A DNA stretch of 64,000 nucleotides, taken from assembly GCA_963825555.1 (NCBI GenBank), contig CAWGTZ010000018.1, forward strand, positions 1-64,000, given 5' to 3'. Position numbers and translations under genes: made by a program. The notes below the pieces were generated by a model. That model saw nothing but the letters and a program-made list of their open reading frames with translations. It was not told the origin of the DNA and searched no databases. This DNA comes from JAGVSR01 sp963825555. Its GTDB lineage: Bacteria > Pseudomonadota > Alphaproteobacteria > Rhizobiales > Hyphomicrobiaceae. Below are positions 49,464 through 57,461 of this stretch, in pieces (within the stretch, counting starts at the first letter, position 1; the number at the start of each line of letters is the position of its first letter).

Positions 49464-49925
49464 TCAGCCGCGGCCGCGGTAGGGGGCCACGCCCTGATCG
49501 GGCAGCCAGACACCGGCGGGAAGTTCGCCGGCCTGCCAGAAGACGTCGATCGGCATGCCGCCGCGCGGGTACCAGTATCCGCCGATCCTCAGAAAATGCG
49601 GGTCAAGGAGCTCGGCCAGCCGCTTGCCGATGGCCACCGTGCAGTCCTCGTGGAAGGCGCCGTGGTTGCGGAAGGCGGAAAGGAAGAGCTTCAGTGACTT
49701 GCTTTCGACCAGCCACGCCTTCGGTACGTAGTCGATGACGAGGTGCGCGAAGTCGGGCTGGCCCGTCACGGGGCAGAGCGAGGTGAACTCGGGCTGGGTG
49801 AAACGGGCGACATAAAGCGTGTCCGGGTGCGGGTTCGGCACCCGTTCCAGCAGCGCCTTCGCCGGGCTTTCCGGCATCGGTGTCTGCTGGCCGAGTTGCG
49901 TGACGGGGGGCGCTTCACGAGCCAT
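49464..49925 (-). CDS. queF: NADPH-dependent 7-cyano-7-deazaguanine reductase
   Basis: A 153-residue unimodular QueF that reduces preQ0 to preQ1 in queuosine synthesis. The nucleophile Cys and substrate contacts are in TSLCPVTGQPDFAHL, and the QueF motif SKSLKLFLSAFRNHGAFHED carries the catalytic-region His and Glu. Three bases separate it from queD, upstream on the same strand, and queE lies before that, so queE-queD-queF is an operon. Confidence 0.95.
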   Translation of the reverse strand: MAREAPPVTQLGQQTPMPESPAKALLERVPNPHPDTLYVARFTQPEFTSLCPVTGQPDFAHLVIDYVPKAWLVESKSLKLFLSAFRNHGAFHEDCTVAIGKRLAELLDPHFLRIGGYWYPRGGMPIDVFWQAGELPAGVWLPDQGVAPYRGRG

Positions 49926-49928
49926 AGC

Positions 49929-50315
49929 CTACTCCGCCGCCAGACGGGCCGCCGCTCGCGGACCGTTATAGACACAGCCTTCGCGGCAGCTATCGCGGTG
50001 GATCTCGATCTGAGAGAGGCCAGGAACCTTGTTGGCGAGACGGTTCCACAGCCACAGAGCGATGCGTTCCAACGTCGGTGCCTCGAGGCCCTCGATCTCG
50101 TTCAACATGCGATGGTCGAGCGCGTCCTGGCTCTCCTGCAATGCGGCGGAGAGATCGTCGAAATGGAAAACTACGCCCGTATCCGGGTTCGGCTCGCCGT
50201 CGATCCAGACGCGCGCGCGAAAGGAATGCCCGTGTATGCGGGCATTCGGGTGCCCCGGCGGGGCCGACGGCAGGTAGTGGGCTGCCTCGAACAGGAATTC
50301 GCGATAGATGCGCAT
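49929..50315 (-). CDS. queD: 6-carboxy-5,6,7,8-tetrahydropterin synthase
   Basis: A 128-residue T-fold enzyme that converts 7,8-dihydroneopterin triphosphate to 6-carboxytetrahydropterin, the second step to queuosine. Zinc His residues are in FEAAHYLPSAPPGHPNARIH and GHSFRARVWI. The Cys of the active site is in the C-terminal RDSCREGCVYNG. Middle gene of the queEDF unit. Its GTP cyclohydrolase supplier (folE) is not in the window. Confidence 0.94.
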   Translation of the reverse strand: MRIYREFLFEAAHYLPSAPPGHPNARIHGHSFRARVWIDGEPNPDTGVVFHFDDLSAALQESQDALDHRMLNEIEGLEAPTLERIALWLWNRLANKVPGLSQIEIHRDSCREGCVYNGPRAAARLAAE

Positions 50316-50393
50316 GGGCCACGGGAATAGGGGGGAAGGCCGGGCGAGGCAAGGGGCCGTGTCGCCACGGTTAATCTCGCCGCCCGGTGGAGC

Positions 50394-51023
50394 TCAGGGA
50401 ATCCCAAGGATCTTGTGGGTCTGGACGGAGAGCCGCCAGGGCGGATGGGCCATGCAGTAGGCAATGGCGGCGGCCGTGTTGGCAAGCCTGTCGGCCCCGT
50501 CCATGGGCTGCAGGTAGCGGTGCTCGAACTCCATATCGGCCAGACGTTCCGGCTCGAGGCCGGCCTGGGGGAAGACGAGCTTCAGTTCGTCGCCGTGGGT
50601 CTGGACGAGTTCTGTTCCCGCTTTCGGGCTGACGCAGATCCAGTCGATGCTGTCAGGCACGGGCAGCGTGCCGTTCGTTTCTATGGCGATCGAAAAACCG
50701 CGAGCATGCAATGCATCGATCAGGTCCTGGTCGACCTGGAGCATTGGCTCCCCGCCTGTCAGCACGATGAAGGCCGGGCCCTTGCGTGCCGTGCAGGCGG
50801 CACGGCAGGCGCGCGCCAGATCGTCGGCCGTCTCGAACTTGCCGCCTCCGGGGCCGTCTGTCCCCACGAAATCTGTATCGCAGAAGCGGCATTGGGCCGT
50901 CGCGCGGTCGGCCTCCCGGCCGGACCACAGATTGCACCCCGCGAACCGGCAGAACACGGCGGGCGTGCCGGCATTCGCACCCTCGCCCTGGAGCGTATAG
51001 AAGATTTCCTTGACCTGATACAT
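50394..51023 (-). CDS. queE: 7-carboxy-7-deazaguanine synthase
   Basis: A 209-residue radical-SAM enzyme for the third queuosine step. The cluster motif is C-x14-C-x2-C in the family form, seen as FAGCNLWSGREADRATAQC then RFCDTDF; substrate and SAM contacts are in FIVLTGGEPMLQVDQDLI and AIETNGTLPVPDSIDWICVS. First gene of the queE-queD-queF unit. Divergent from the transporter yhhQ 78 bases away. Confidence 0.94.
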   Translation of the reverse strand: MYQVKEIFYTLQGEGANAGTPAVFCRFAGCNLWSGREADRATAQCRFCDTDFVGTDGPGGGKFETADDLARACRAACTARKGPAFIVLTGGEPMLQVDQDLIDALHARGFSIAIETNGTLPVPDSIDWICVSPKAGTELVQTHGDELKLVFPQAGLEPERLADMEFEHRYLQPMDGADRLANTAAAIAYCMAHPPWRLSVQTHKILGIP

Positions 51024-51101
51024 GGGCCCACACGTAGCTCTGGGACGGGAACTGTCAAGGTCAGCGAGCGGGTCAACCCGGACCCGCGGGCGGGGGAGAC
51101 G

Positions 51102-51797
51102 ATGCGCAGCTACAAATACTTCGATCTCGTGATGGTTGCCTTCGTGGTGGTGCTCGTCTGCTCCAACCTCATAGGTCCGGCAAAGGCGGCCCAGATCGAG
51201 CTGCCGCTCATAGGCGCCGTCACCTTCGGTGCGGGCGTCCTGTTCTTCCCGATCTCCTATATCTTCGGCGACATCCTGACGGAGGTCTACGGCTACTCCA
51301 GAGCGCGGAGAGTCATCTGGACCGGGTTTGCCGCTCTGATTTTCGCCAGCTTGATGGCGGCGGTGGTGGTCGCCTTGCCGCCCGCGCCCACGTGGGAAAA
51401 CCAGAACGTCTACGAAATCGCCTTCGGCAACACGTGGCGCATCGCGGGCGCATCCATGATCGCCTACTTCTGTGGCGAGTTCGTCAACTCCTACGTGCTG
51501 GCCAAGATGAAGATCGCCACCGAGGGGCGCTACATGCGCACTCGGTTCGTTGCCTCCACGGTTGCGGGCGAGGCGGTAGACAGCGCGATTTTCTATCCGC
51601 TCGCCTTCTGGAACTCCGGCATCATGCCGAACGAGCTTGTTCTCACACTCGTCGTCTCGCAATTCGTCACCAAGACGCTCGTGGAGGTGACATTCCTGCC
51701 TGCTACGACGCGTATCGTCACCGCGCTCAAGAAAGCAGAGCAGGAGGATGTCTACGACCGTGACACGGATTTCAATCCGTTCGCCGTGAAGGGCTAA
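51102..51797 (+). CDS. yhhQ: Queuosine precursor transporter YhhQ
   Basis: A 231-residue inner-membrane protein of the YhhQ/VUT family that imports queuosine precursors (preQ0, preQ1). About six membrane helices; family motifs are DLVMVAFVVVLVCSNLIGPA, FFPISYIFGDILTEVYGYSR, GEFVNSYVLAKMKIATEGR and RFVASTVAGEAVDSAIFYPL. ATG 51102 has GGGGGAGACG upstream. Placed among queuosine synthesis genes, so the cell can both make and salvage the precursor. Confidence 0.93.
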   Translation: MRSYKYFDLVMVAFVVVLVCSNLIGPAKAAQIELPLIGAVTFGAGVLFFPISYIFGDILTEVYGYSRARRVIWTGFAALIFASLMAAVVVALPPAPTWENQNVYEIAFGNTWRIAGASMIAYFCGEFVNSYVLAKMKIATEGRYMRTRFVASTVAGEAVDSAIFYPLAFWNSGIMPNELVLTLVVSQFVTKTLVEVTFLPATTRIVTALKKAEQEDVYDRDTDFNPFAVKG

Positions 51798-51820
51798 CGC
51801 CGCCCGCCGCGGCGCCGGAA

Positions 51821-52525
51821 CTAAATCGCCGCAACGCCCCGCCAGCGCTGATAGCCTTTTGCCCGCAACTGGCAAGCGGGGCACGTCCCGCAGCCGTAGC
51901 CCCATGCGTGCCGGTTTGTGCGGTCGCCCAGGTAGCAGGTATGGCTCTTGTCGATGACGATATCCACGAGTTCCGCCCCGCCAATTTTTTCGGCCAGTGC
52001 CCAGGTCCCGGCCTTGTCCACGTACATGAGCGGTGTCTCGATTGCGATTGGGTAGTCGAGACCGAGCGACAACGCCTCGCGCATTGCCGTCATGGTCGCC
52101 TTACGGCAGTCGGGGTAGCCGGAATAGTCCGTTTCGCACATGCCGCCGACGAGTGTAGAGATGCCCCGCCGGTAGGCGAGAGCGGCCGCATATGTGAGAA
52201 AGAGAAGATTGCGTCCGGGTACGAACGTATTCGGTAGCCCGCTCTCCTGGAATGCAATCTCGCGCTCGCGCGTCAGCGCGGTCTCCGACAACTGTCCCAA
52301 CTCCGGCAGAGCGATCATCGTATCGGGGCCCAGCCGCGGGCCCCAATCGCTCAGGTTGGTGAGCGCATCCCGGATCATGCCGCGCTGGGTCAGTTCGATC
52401 TCGTGGCGCTGGCCGTAATGAAAGCCCACCGTCTCAACATGGTCGTAACGATCAAGCGCCCAGGCGAGGCACACGGTCGAATCCTGACCGCCGGAAAACA
52501 GGACGAGGGCTCGGGTCTCGCTCAC
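51821..52525 (-). CDS. queC: 7-cyano-7-deazaguanine synthase
   Basis: A 234-residue PP-loop ATPase that makes preQ0 from 7-carboxy-7-deazaguanine. The ATP loop is LVLFSGGQDSTVCLAWAL near the start, and the zinc-binding cysteines are in YGCGTCPACQLRAKGYQRW. GTG at 52525 begins the conserved region with GGGAG upstream. Convergent with yhhQ; its promoter is shared with the eno upstream region. Confidence 0.95.
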   Translation of the reverse strand: MSETRALVLFSGGQDSTVCLAWALDRYDHVETVGFHYGQRHEIELTQRGMIRDALTNLSDWGPRLGPDTMIALPELGQLSETALTREREIAFQESGLPNTFVPGRNLLFLTYAAALAYRRGISTLVGGMCETDYSGYPDCRKATMTAMREALSLGLDYPIAIETPLMYVDKAGTWALAEKIGGAELVDIVIDKSHTCYLGDRTNRHAWGYGCGTCPACQLRAKGYQRWRGVAAI

Positions 52526-52557
52526 AGCAGCAATGCTCCCTTCGACTTTGGTGCAAT

Positions 52558-52620
52558 ACCCCACACCGGCTTGGCGAGTGTGGGCAAGCATTCCCCCCAC
52601 ACCGGCTTGCCGCGCCTGGA
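52558..52620. repeat. Divergent pair of palindromic repeats (same family as 3.0-3.9 kb)
   Basis: Two copies of CCCACACCGGCTTG(G/C)CG about 36 bases apart (52558-52575 and 52594-52612), separated by GTGTGGGCAAGCATTCC, which mirrors the arrangement GTGTAGGCAGGGAAACATTCC between the copies at 3032-3092. The core is diverged but pair spacing, the CCCACAC arm and the ATTCC linker are shared. In the queC-eno gap. Confidence 0.6.
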
Positions 52621-52775
52621 GAAGACAGGATACTGCCCGTCCGGGTAGGACAACTTTGCCCTGGGGGGCTTTGCGATCGTCACATCCGAAGGCTACAACC
52701 CAGCGCAGATTCATGCGAGCGGGATTGCGCTTAAAGCCGTTCCGCGAGCCATTCAGTGACCTCACAGGAACCAAC

Positions 52776-54059
52776 ATGACCGCCATCGTCGACATTCTGG
52801 GCCGCGAAATTCTGGACAGCCGTGGCAATCCCACCGTGGAGGTCGATGTGATGCTGGAGGACGGCTCCATGGGCCGTGCCGCCGTTCCTTCAGGCGCATC
52901 GACGGGCGCACATGAGGCGATCGAGCTGCGCGATGGCGACCCGGCACGCTATTTCGGTAAGGGCGTCACGAAGGCCGTTGCCGCCGTCAACGGAGAGATC
53001 GCCGACGCCCTCATCGGCATGGATTCTGAAGACCAGCGCGGCATCGACGCGGCCCTCATTCAGCTCGACGGCACGCCGAACAAGGCGCGTCTGGGCGCCA
53101 ATGCGATTCTGGGCGTCTCGCTGGCCACCGCCAAGGCCGCGGCCACGGCAAGCAACCTTCCTCTTTATCGTTATGTCGGCGGTGCCAACGCGCACGTCCT
53201 CCCCGTTCCGATGATGAACATCGTCAATGGCGGCGCGCACGCAGATAATCCGATCGATATTCAGGAGTTCATGATCATGCCAGTCGCCGCCGGCACGATC
53301 GCGGATGCGGTTCGTGTGGGCGCCGAGATCTTCCACACGTTGAAGAAGTCGCTGAAGGACGCCGGCCACAACACCGGCATCGGCGACGAGGGCGGCTTCG
53401 CGCCGAACCTGAAGAGCGCCGACGATGCGCTCGGCTTCATCATGAAGGCTATCGAGAAGGCCGGCTACAAGCCGGGCGATGAGGTGATGCTGGCGCTCGA
53501 TTGCGCTTCGACCGAGTACTACAAGGACGGCAAGTACGCCATGGAAGGCGAGGGCAAGTCCCTCGACAGCGAGGGTAACGCGAAGTTCCTCGCCGATCTC
53601 GTTGCGCGCTACCCGATCATCTCCATCGAGGATGGCATGGCCGAGGATGACTGGGCCGGGTGGAAGATGCTGACCGATCTGATCGGGTCGAAGTGCCAGC
53701 TGGTCGGCGACGACCTGTTTGTCACCAACACCGCGCGCCTGTCCGAAGGCATCGCCAAAGGCATTGCCAACTCCATCCTCGTCAAGGTCAACCAGATCGG
53801 CTCGCTGACCGAGACGCTGGAAGCCGTCAGTATGGCTCAGCGCGCGGGCTACACCGCCGTCATGTCCCACCGATCGGGCGAGACGGAAGACTCCACGATT
53901 GCGGATCTCGCGGTCGCAACAAACTGCGGTCAGATCAAGACGGGCTCGCTCTCACGCTCGGATCGCCTTGCGAAATACAATCAGCTCATCCGCATCGAAG
54001 GCGAGCTTGGCGCGGTCGCCACTTACGCCGGCCGCTCCATCCTCAAGGCCATAGTCTGA
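52776..54059 (+). CDS. eno: Enolase
   Basis: A 427-residue enolase interconverting 2-phosphoglycerate and phosphoenolpyruvate in glycolysis/gluconeogenesis. All family motifs are present: ILDSRGNPTVEVDVMLEDGS, the Mg-binding region VPMMNIVNGGAHADN and IGDEGGFAPNLKSADDALGF, the catalytic loop SIEDGMAEDDWAGWKMLTD, VLVKVNQIGSLTE and MSHRSGETEDSTIADLAV. ATG at 52776 with AGGAACC upstream. First of the conserved chain eno-ftsB-pdhA. Confidence 0.98.
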   Translation: MTAIVDILGREILDSRGNPTVEVDVMLEDGSMGRAAVPSGASTGAHEAIELRDGDPARYFGKGVTKAVAAVNGEIADALIGMDSEDQRGIDAALIQLDGTPNKARLGANAILGVSLATAKAAATASNLPLYRYVGGANAHVLPVPMMNIVNGGAHADNPIDIQEFMIMPVAAGTIADAVRVGAEIFHTLKKSLKDAGHNTGIGDEGGFAPNLKSADDALGFIMKAIEKAGYKPGDEVMLALDCASTEYYKDGKYAMEGEGKSLDSEGNAKFLADLVARYPIISIEDGMAEDDWAGWKMLTDLIGSKCQLVGDDLFVTNTARLSEGIAKGIANSILVKVNQIGSLTETLEAVSMAQRAGYTAVMSHRSGETEDSTIADLAVATNCGQIKTGSLSRSDRLAKYNQLIRIEGELGAVATYAGRSILKAIV

Positions 54060-54179
54060 TCTACAGCACAAAAATCCTACGGAGCTTTACCGGGCTTTAA
54101 GTGGTCGTGCGCTAAAAAACTCGTGTTCCCGGTTTGATAATGCTGCGTAACCACGAACACCCCGGTATCGCGTACAACT

Positions 54180-54482
54180 ATGTATGATTGGCGATCGAGG
54201 CTCAGACAGGTTTTTGTGCTGCTTTTCAGCCTGTCCGCGACAGCCTACTTTTCCCATCACGCACTTCACGGACGGCATGGTCTTGAGGCGCGCTCGACTT
54301 TGATCGAGCGTGCGGATCTCCTGGAATTCGAGATCCGCAGCCTCGAGACCGTGCGTACCCGCTTGCGCCACGATGTGGCTCTCCTGACCCCCGACAAACC
54401 CGATCCGGACCTCGTCGAGGAAATTGCCCGCGACGTGCTCGGCTACGTCGCGCACTCTGACCGCGTCATCGTCACACGCTAG
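54180..54482 (+). CDS. ftsB: FtsB/DivIC-like septum formation initiator
   Basis: A 100-residue bitopic membrane protein with one transmembrane helix at about residues 10-26 (QVFVLLFSLSATAYFSHHA) and a periplasmic coiled coil (LIERADLLEFEIRSLETVRT), then the FtsB-like ending LVEEIARDVLGYVAHSDRVI. FtsB bridges FtsL and FtsQ in the divisome. Its place directly after eno is a long-conserved order. Confidence 0.9.
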   Translation: MYDWRSRLRQVFVLLFSLSATAYFSHHALHGRHGLEARSTLIERADLLEFEIRSLETVRTRLRHDVALLTPDKPDPDLVEEIARDVLGYVAHSDRVIVTR

Positions 54483-54596
54483 TCTTGCTTCTGGCCTTTG
54501 GTACACGCGGCTTTGAGGCCCGTTGCGTGACCGTGCGGCCTGTCCCAGTATCCGCGCCGGTCGGCCGAGGGGCCCCCAAACGGAGCGGCAGAACGC

Positions 54597-55472
54597 GTGA
54601 CGAATTCCACGAAACAGACGGCGGATGCTGAGTGGCCGGCCAGAGATGAGCTTGCCGCGTATCGCACCATGCTCCGTTTGCGACGCTTTGAGGAAAAGGC
54701 AGGACTTCTCTACGCGCTGGGAACCATCGGTACACCCTGTCCGCTGGGCGTGGGCCAGGAGGCTGCGCTGACGGCTCTCACCACGGGGCTTGCCCCGACC
54801 GATGAACTTCTGGCCTTCCGCGATACGCCGGCGCTGGAGCTTGCTCTTGGCATCGAGCCGGTCGATGTCTTGCGCCGCCTCGTTCCAGCTCCGGAGGGGA
54901 ACTCGCAGCCCGGCGCGCTTGCTTGGACGCGCAGCCGGCAGATCAGGCGGTGCGCCGCTCCGCTGGAGGCGGCGGGAGAACTTCAGGGTTTCGACGGAGC
55001 GCACCCGGAAAGCGTTCTCGTGGTGCTTCTGCACGAGTGCGCCGGCACGGCTGAACATCTTCCCACGCTCGCGGCCATGCCCTTCGTTGAGGGGAGGCGC
55101 CTTCTTCCGGTTCTGGTCGTGCCACGCGACGAGCGCCCGGGACCCGACGATCTGCCCGCGACGCTCCACGTCCGCGAAGTCGATGGTACGGATGTCGTTC
55201 GCGTGGCGGCGGCCCTGGCCACCGCTTGCGCGGATGCGGGGAAGGGGCTTTCGGGTCCCTGTCTCGTCGTCCTGACGCCCCCGTATATCGGCCATTCTCG
55301 CAATGCGGGCCGGCGCGCCCCGTCGCGGCCGGACACACCCGATCCTATCGTCCTTTCCCGGCGCCGGCTTGTTGCGTCGGGAGTTGCGACGGAGGAGCAT
55401 CTGTCGGGCTTGGAACGGTCTGTTCGTGAAGAGGTCGTTCGCGCTGCGCGGGTTCTCGAGATGGAGTGCTAA
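54597..55472 (+). CDS. Degenerate pyruvate dehydrogenase E1-alpha-like protein (pseudoenzyme candidate)
   Basis: A 291-residue reading frame at the pdhA position (eno-ftsB-x). N-terminal and C-terminal thirds clearly match PdhA: AAYRTMLRLRRFEEKAGLLY, LGVGQEAALTALTTGLAPTD, REVDGTDVVRVAAALATACA, VLTPPYIGHSRN and DPIVLSRRRLVASGVATEEH. The middle third is degenerate: the thiamine-diphosphate GDG...N motif reads HEC at 146-148, and the Gly-rich cofactor segment is missing; the protein is about 50 residues shorter than usual. No pdhB, pdhC, lpd or lipA follows. The frame is uninterrupted and has normal GC bias. Either a relic still open or a repurposed protein. Confidence 0.75.
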   Translation: MTNSTKQTADAEWPARDELAAYRTMLRLRRFEEKAGLLYALGTIGTPCPLGVGQEAALTALTTGLAPTDELLAFRDTPALELALGIEPVDVLRRLVPAPEGNSQPGALAWTRSRQIRRCAAPLEAAGELQGFDGAHPESVLVVLLHECAGTAEHLPTLAAMPFVEGRRLLPVLVVPRDERPGPDDLPATLHVREVDGTDVVRVAAALATACADAGKGLSGPCLVVLTPPYIGHSRNAGRRAPSRPDTPDPIVLSRRRLVASGVATEEHLSGLERSVREEVVRAARVLEMEC

Positions 55473-55540
55473 GATTTGGGCGCGCGGCATGCCGGATCGC
55501 GCGTGGTGCACCTCGGTTCGGCGTGAGGGGAGGGACGTGC

Positions 55541-55837
55541 ATGTCCGAGAGAAGGCAGTCGCGCGTCGAGGCCGCGCTGCTGGGCCCGGCGACTGGGGCG
55601 CGCCGCGCCCCGAGCCTGGCGATCGAATGTATCCGACGCCCCCTCGTGCTTCCGGGCCCCGGCCGTGATGTGCGGCTGAATTGGCGTCACCCGCTGGCGT
55701 GCGTGCTGGGACTTCTTTGTGTAGCCCTCAGTCCGATTCTGGTGATGCTCCATGCCGCGGAGTGGGGCTGGCGCAGGGTCGCGGGGCGTCATGAGCGCCG
55801 GGCTCTCCGCCGCTATTTCCGGCCTTCGCACCCCTGA
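55541..55837 (+). CDS. Small bitopic membrane protein, unknown
   Basis: A 98-residue protein with a long basic N-terminus (MSERRQSRVEAALLGPATG), one membrane helix around residues 50-73 (LACVLGLLCVALSPILVMLH) and a basic C-terminal tail (RHERRALRRYFRPSHP). No recognised domain. ATG 55541 has GGGGAGGGACG upstream. It lies in the space where pdhB/pdhC/lpd/lipA would be expected. Confidence 0.6.
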   Translation: MSERRQSRVEAALLGPATGARRAPSLAIECIRRPLVLPGPGRDVRLNWRHPLACVLGLLCVALSPILVMLHAAEWGWRRVAGRHERRALRRYFRPSHP

Positions 55838-56076
55838 AGGAAGCCTTCCGACGACGGCGCCACCTCGTCCCAGGCCATGTGGCAGGAAGGGCGAGCGCAG
55901 ATCGTCGGCGGTCGAAACGGCTGTGACCTTAATCGGTTTCTCCACAAATTCGGGGCTGTCAACGCCGACTGATCAACGCCCTTGAACGTCCCGGCGGCTA
56001 TCGCCCACGCCAGTCAAGGTTCTACAACCGGGAGAGCATGAAGCAGAGAACACGTGCTCGAGGGGGACCTAATAAG

Positions 56077-56493
56077 ATGGCGCTTTCAATCAGACGTCTC
56101 GCGCTAGTCGCGATCTCTACAACGCTTGTGGCGGGTTGCGCGGCTGACGGTAGCCTCACAACCTCGTCGATCGGCTCGAGCGGCCAGACCGCGGCCGCAT
56201 CCAAGATCGACCCGGCCTGCCTGGCGCTGACGACCAAGATCGATGCGCTTCGCCAGGAAGGCATTACCGAGCGGATCGAGAAGGCCTCGACCGGCAAGTC
56301 GACGTCGGTATCCGTCAAGCGCGAGTCGCTCGCCAAGATCGCGGAACTCGATAAGGCGAATGCGGAGTTCCAGGCCAAGTGCGCGACGGTGCCGCGTGCC
56401 AATAAGACAGCCGCGGCCGCTGTTCCGCCGGTTGCGCAGCAGACGCCGCCGCCGGTGGCTACCGCGGCTGCGACGACGGCCGCAAAGCCCTGA
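56077..56493 (+). CDS. Small two-cysteine lipoprotein (paralogue 1)
   Basis: A 138-residue lipoprotein. The signal peptide ends in the lipobox LVAGC, giving lipid-modified Cys. The mature part has a Ser/Thr-rich linker, then a helix pair between two cysteines: DPACLALTTKIDALRQEGIT to KANAEFQAKC, with 53 residues between, then an Ala/Pro-rich tail. ATG 56077 has GGGGGACC upstream. A shorter paralogue follows at 56748. Unknown function. Confidence 0.75.
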   Translation: MALSIRRLALVAISTTLVAGCAADGSLTTSSIGSSGQTAAASKIDPACLALTTKIDALRQEGITERIEKASTGKSTSVSVKRESLAKIAELDKANAEFQAKCATVPRANKTAAAAVPPVAQQTPPPVATAAATTAAKP

Positions 56494-56533
56494 CCTCCAG
56501 GGGTGTTGTGGCCTTGATTGAGGTGCATTGACC

Positions 56534-56566
56534 GGGGCACGGTCATCCGCGCTCGTGCCCCTTTTA
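56534..56566 (+). terminator. Rho-independent terminator
   Basis: GGGGCACG pairs with CGTGCCCC around a 12-base loop, followed by TTTT, 41 bases after the first lipoprotein stop. Confidence 0.8.
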
Positions 56567-56747
56567 TCCCCAAGCGGCGCTCACAAATGCGGCTAAACGG
56601 ATGAGAAATCCGGCACTCTTTTACCGTATGCGGCCCGTGTGCAGCACTGCCGCCACAATCGGCTGGCAGGGGGTTGCGGGAGCGGGGCGTGATGGTGTTA
56701 GTCCAACGGCGTTTTGGAAGCAGGGCCTTAATCGGCGGAGGGCAATC

Positions 56748-57038
56748 GTGACGAGGGGTTCGTGGGTGCGGGGGCACGTGATCTGTGCGGTAGCCGTCAC
56801 GCTTGTGGTTTCTGGGTGCGCGGGCGGTTCGGGCGGCGACCCGGGCGCGCGGGCTTTGCCCAGCGGTGAGACGTGCCAGTCGCTTCGTGGTCAACTCGAC
56901 CGGCTTCTGGCCCGGGGCGTCCAGCCCAAGGTCGAGGCGCTGAGTGCGGGCCGCAAGCTTTCGGCCAAGGATAAGGCCGATGCGGAGGCCTACAACCGTA
57001 TCCTGAACCAGTACCTCGGGGCCCGCTGCCACGTCTGA
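56748..57038 (+). CDS. Small two-cysteine lipoprotein (paralogue 2)
   Basis: A 96-residue lipoprotein that starts at GTG with GGAGGG six bases upstream. Lipobox VVSGC. After a Gly-rich linker it has ETCQSLRGQLDRLLARGVQP, then a helix with AGRKLSAKDKADAEAYN, ending LGARCHV. The two cysteines are separated by 50 residues and the C-x2-L-x6-L-x3-G pattern matches the neighbour at 56077, indicating tandem duplication and divergence. Unknown function; the Cys pair may form a disulfide tying two helices. Confidence 0.75.
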   Translation: MTRGSWVRGHVICAVAVTLVVSGCAGGSGGDPGARALPSGETCQSLRGQLDRLLARGVQPKVEALSAGRKLSAKDKADAEAYNRILNQYLGARCHV

Positions 57039-57146
57039 TGTGTCGGGCTCTCACACGCGCCCGAACGAGAGCCGGAGACGGGGGCGCAAGTCGAACCAAG
57101 CGAACGATACGGGCCTGAACGCCCAAGGGGAGCGCCAAGGGAAAGC

Positions 57147-57422
57147 ATGGAACAGGTCCTCGGTTATCTGCAGAATCCCTGGGTCGTCATGGCCATCAAC
57201 GGCCTCATCGCGGGCTGGCTTGCCGGCCTCCTTCTCGGCGGCGGCGGCCTCATCCGAAATCTGGTGGTCGGGGTCATCGGAGCCTATCTCGCTGGCGTAC
57301 TGGTTCAGCTCGGCCTGTTGAAGCTGCCCTTCACGACCGGCTTCGTCATGGGCGACCAGATCATCGTGTCGACCGTAGGCGCCATCCTGGTTATCATCCT
57401 CGCCCGCGTCATTGCCCGCTGA
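57147..57422 (+). CDS. GlsB/YeaQ/YmgE family stress-response membrane protein
   Basis: A 91-residue protein of the GlsB/YeaQ family. Three hydrophobic helices: residues about 11-31, 34-55 and 70-90, with the Gly-rich turn AGWLAGLLLGGGGLIRNLVV typical of the family. Members are small membrane proteins induced by stress, of unknown mechanism. Single gene between the lipoprotein and ratA. Confidence 0.88.
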   Translation: MEQVLGYLQNPWVVMAINGLIAGWLAGLLLGGGGLIRNLVVGVIGAYLAGVLVQLGLLKLPFTTGFVMGDQIIVSTVGAILVIILARVIAR

Positions 57423-57461
57423 GGGGCGCGGCGCGCAACGTCTAAAGCCCGCGGAGATTAC

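Noticed and set aside
52890..53870. Minus-strand 326-codon frame opposite eno
   Set aside because: Antisense shadow of enolase.
54087..55511. Minus-strand 474-codon frame opposite ftsB and the pdhA-like gene
   Set aside because: Considered because it covers the degenerate gene, but it also covers ftsB and has no domain or start signal; the plus strand has clear PdhA homology.
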